Assembly: GCA_964396055.1 (NCBI GenBank)
Contig: CAYNDV010000212.1
Span: 1-6,135 of the forward strand
Reading direction: 5' to 3'
Origin: CAYJPV01 sp964396055
GTDB taxonomy: Bacteria; Acidobacteriota; Vicinamibacteria; Vicinamibacterales; JAKQTR01
Length of the DNA: 6,135 nt
The notes beneath the pieces were generated by a model that was not told where the DNA came from, searched no databases, and saw only the letters and a program-made list of their open reading frames with translations. Position 1 is the first letter of the stretch. The number at the start of each line of letters is the position of its first letter. A program made the translations under genes and the position numbers. Shown here piece after piece: positions 6,065-6,135 of this stretch.

Positions 6065-6135
<71 letters not shown>

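Overview
This 6.1 kb window is GC-rich bacterial chromosomal DNA. It carries four protein genes, all of which look exported. The organism is most probably an acidobacterium, with the Vicinamibacteria the best guess. This rests on the very large exported Asp-box (sortilin-like) beta-propeller protein, a family strongly expanded in Acidobacteriota, on the GC-rich codon use with GGAGG-type ribosome binding sites, and on 7-bp tandem arrays between genes. I recall such arrays from this kind of genome but cannot verify that here. Gemmatimonadota or another GC-rich soil phylum remains possible.

Layout from left to right. Positions 1-163 hold no gene. They contain a heptamer array (aggctag, 14-55), a strong hairpin (65-100) that fits a minus-strand terminator, and a second, different heptamer array (gagtccc, 111-159). 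A small minus-strand gene follows (164-520) for an exported 118-residue acidic protein of unknown function, with a consensus TATAAT box upstream at 591-596. Next is a minus-strand gene for a GH43-like exported five-bladed beta-propeller glycosidase (706-1668). A 61-bp divergent spacer separates it from a plus-strand dienelactone-hydrolase-family gene with a twin-arginine motif (1730-2617). That gene converges on the 1103-residue Asp-box propeller protein (minus strand, 2675-5986, GTG start), with a hairpin between their stops. At the right edge (5987-6135) lie another hairpin (6011-6055) and a third heptamer array (gtcttct, 6065 to the window end).

The genes do not form an operon. The common theme is extracytoplasmic degradation or binding: a glycosidase, an esterase/lactonase-type hydrolase, and a large propeller protein that may bind sugars or peptides. 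A shared pathway is only an inference.

The most unusual feature is non-coding. Three arrays differ completely in sequence, yet all have a 7-bp period. Two of them sit about 10 bp before minus-strand hairpins that share a 14-nt descending-arm and tail sequence. I see no classical defence system, CRISPR array, transposon, tRNA or rRNA.
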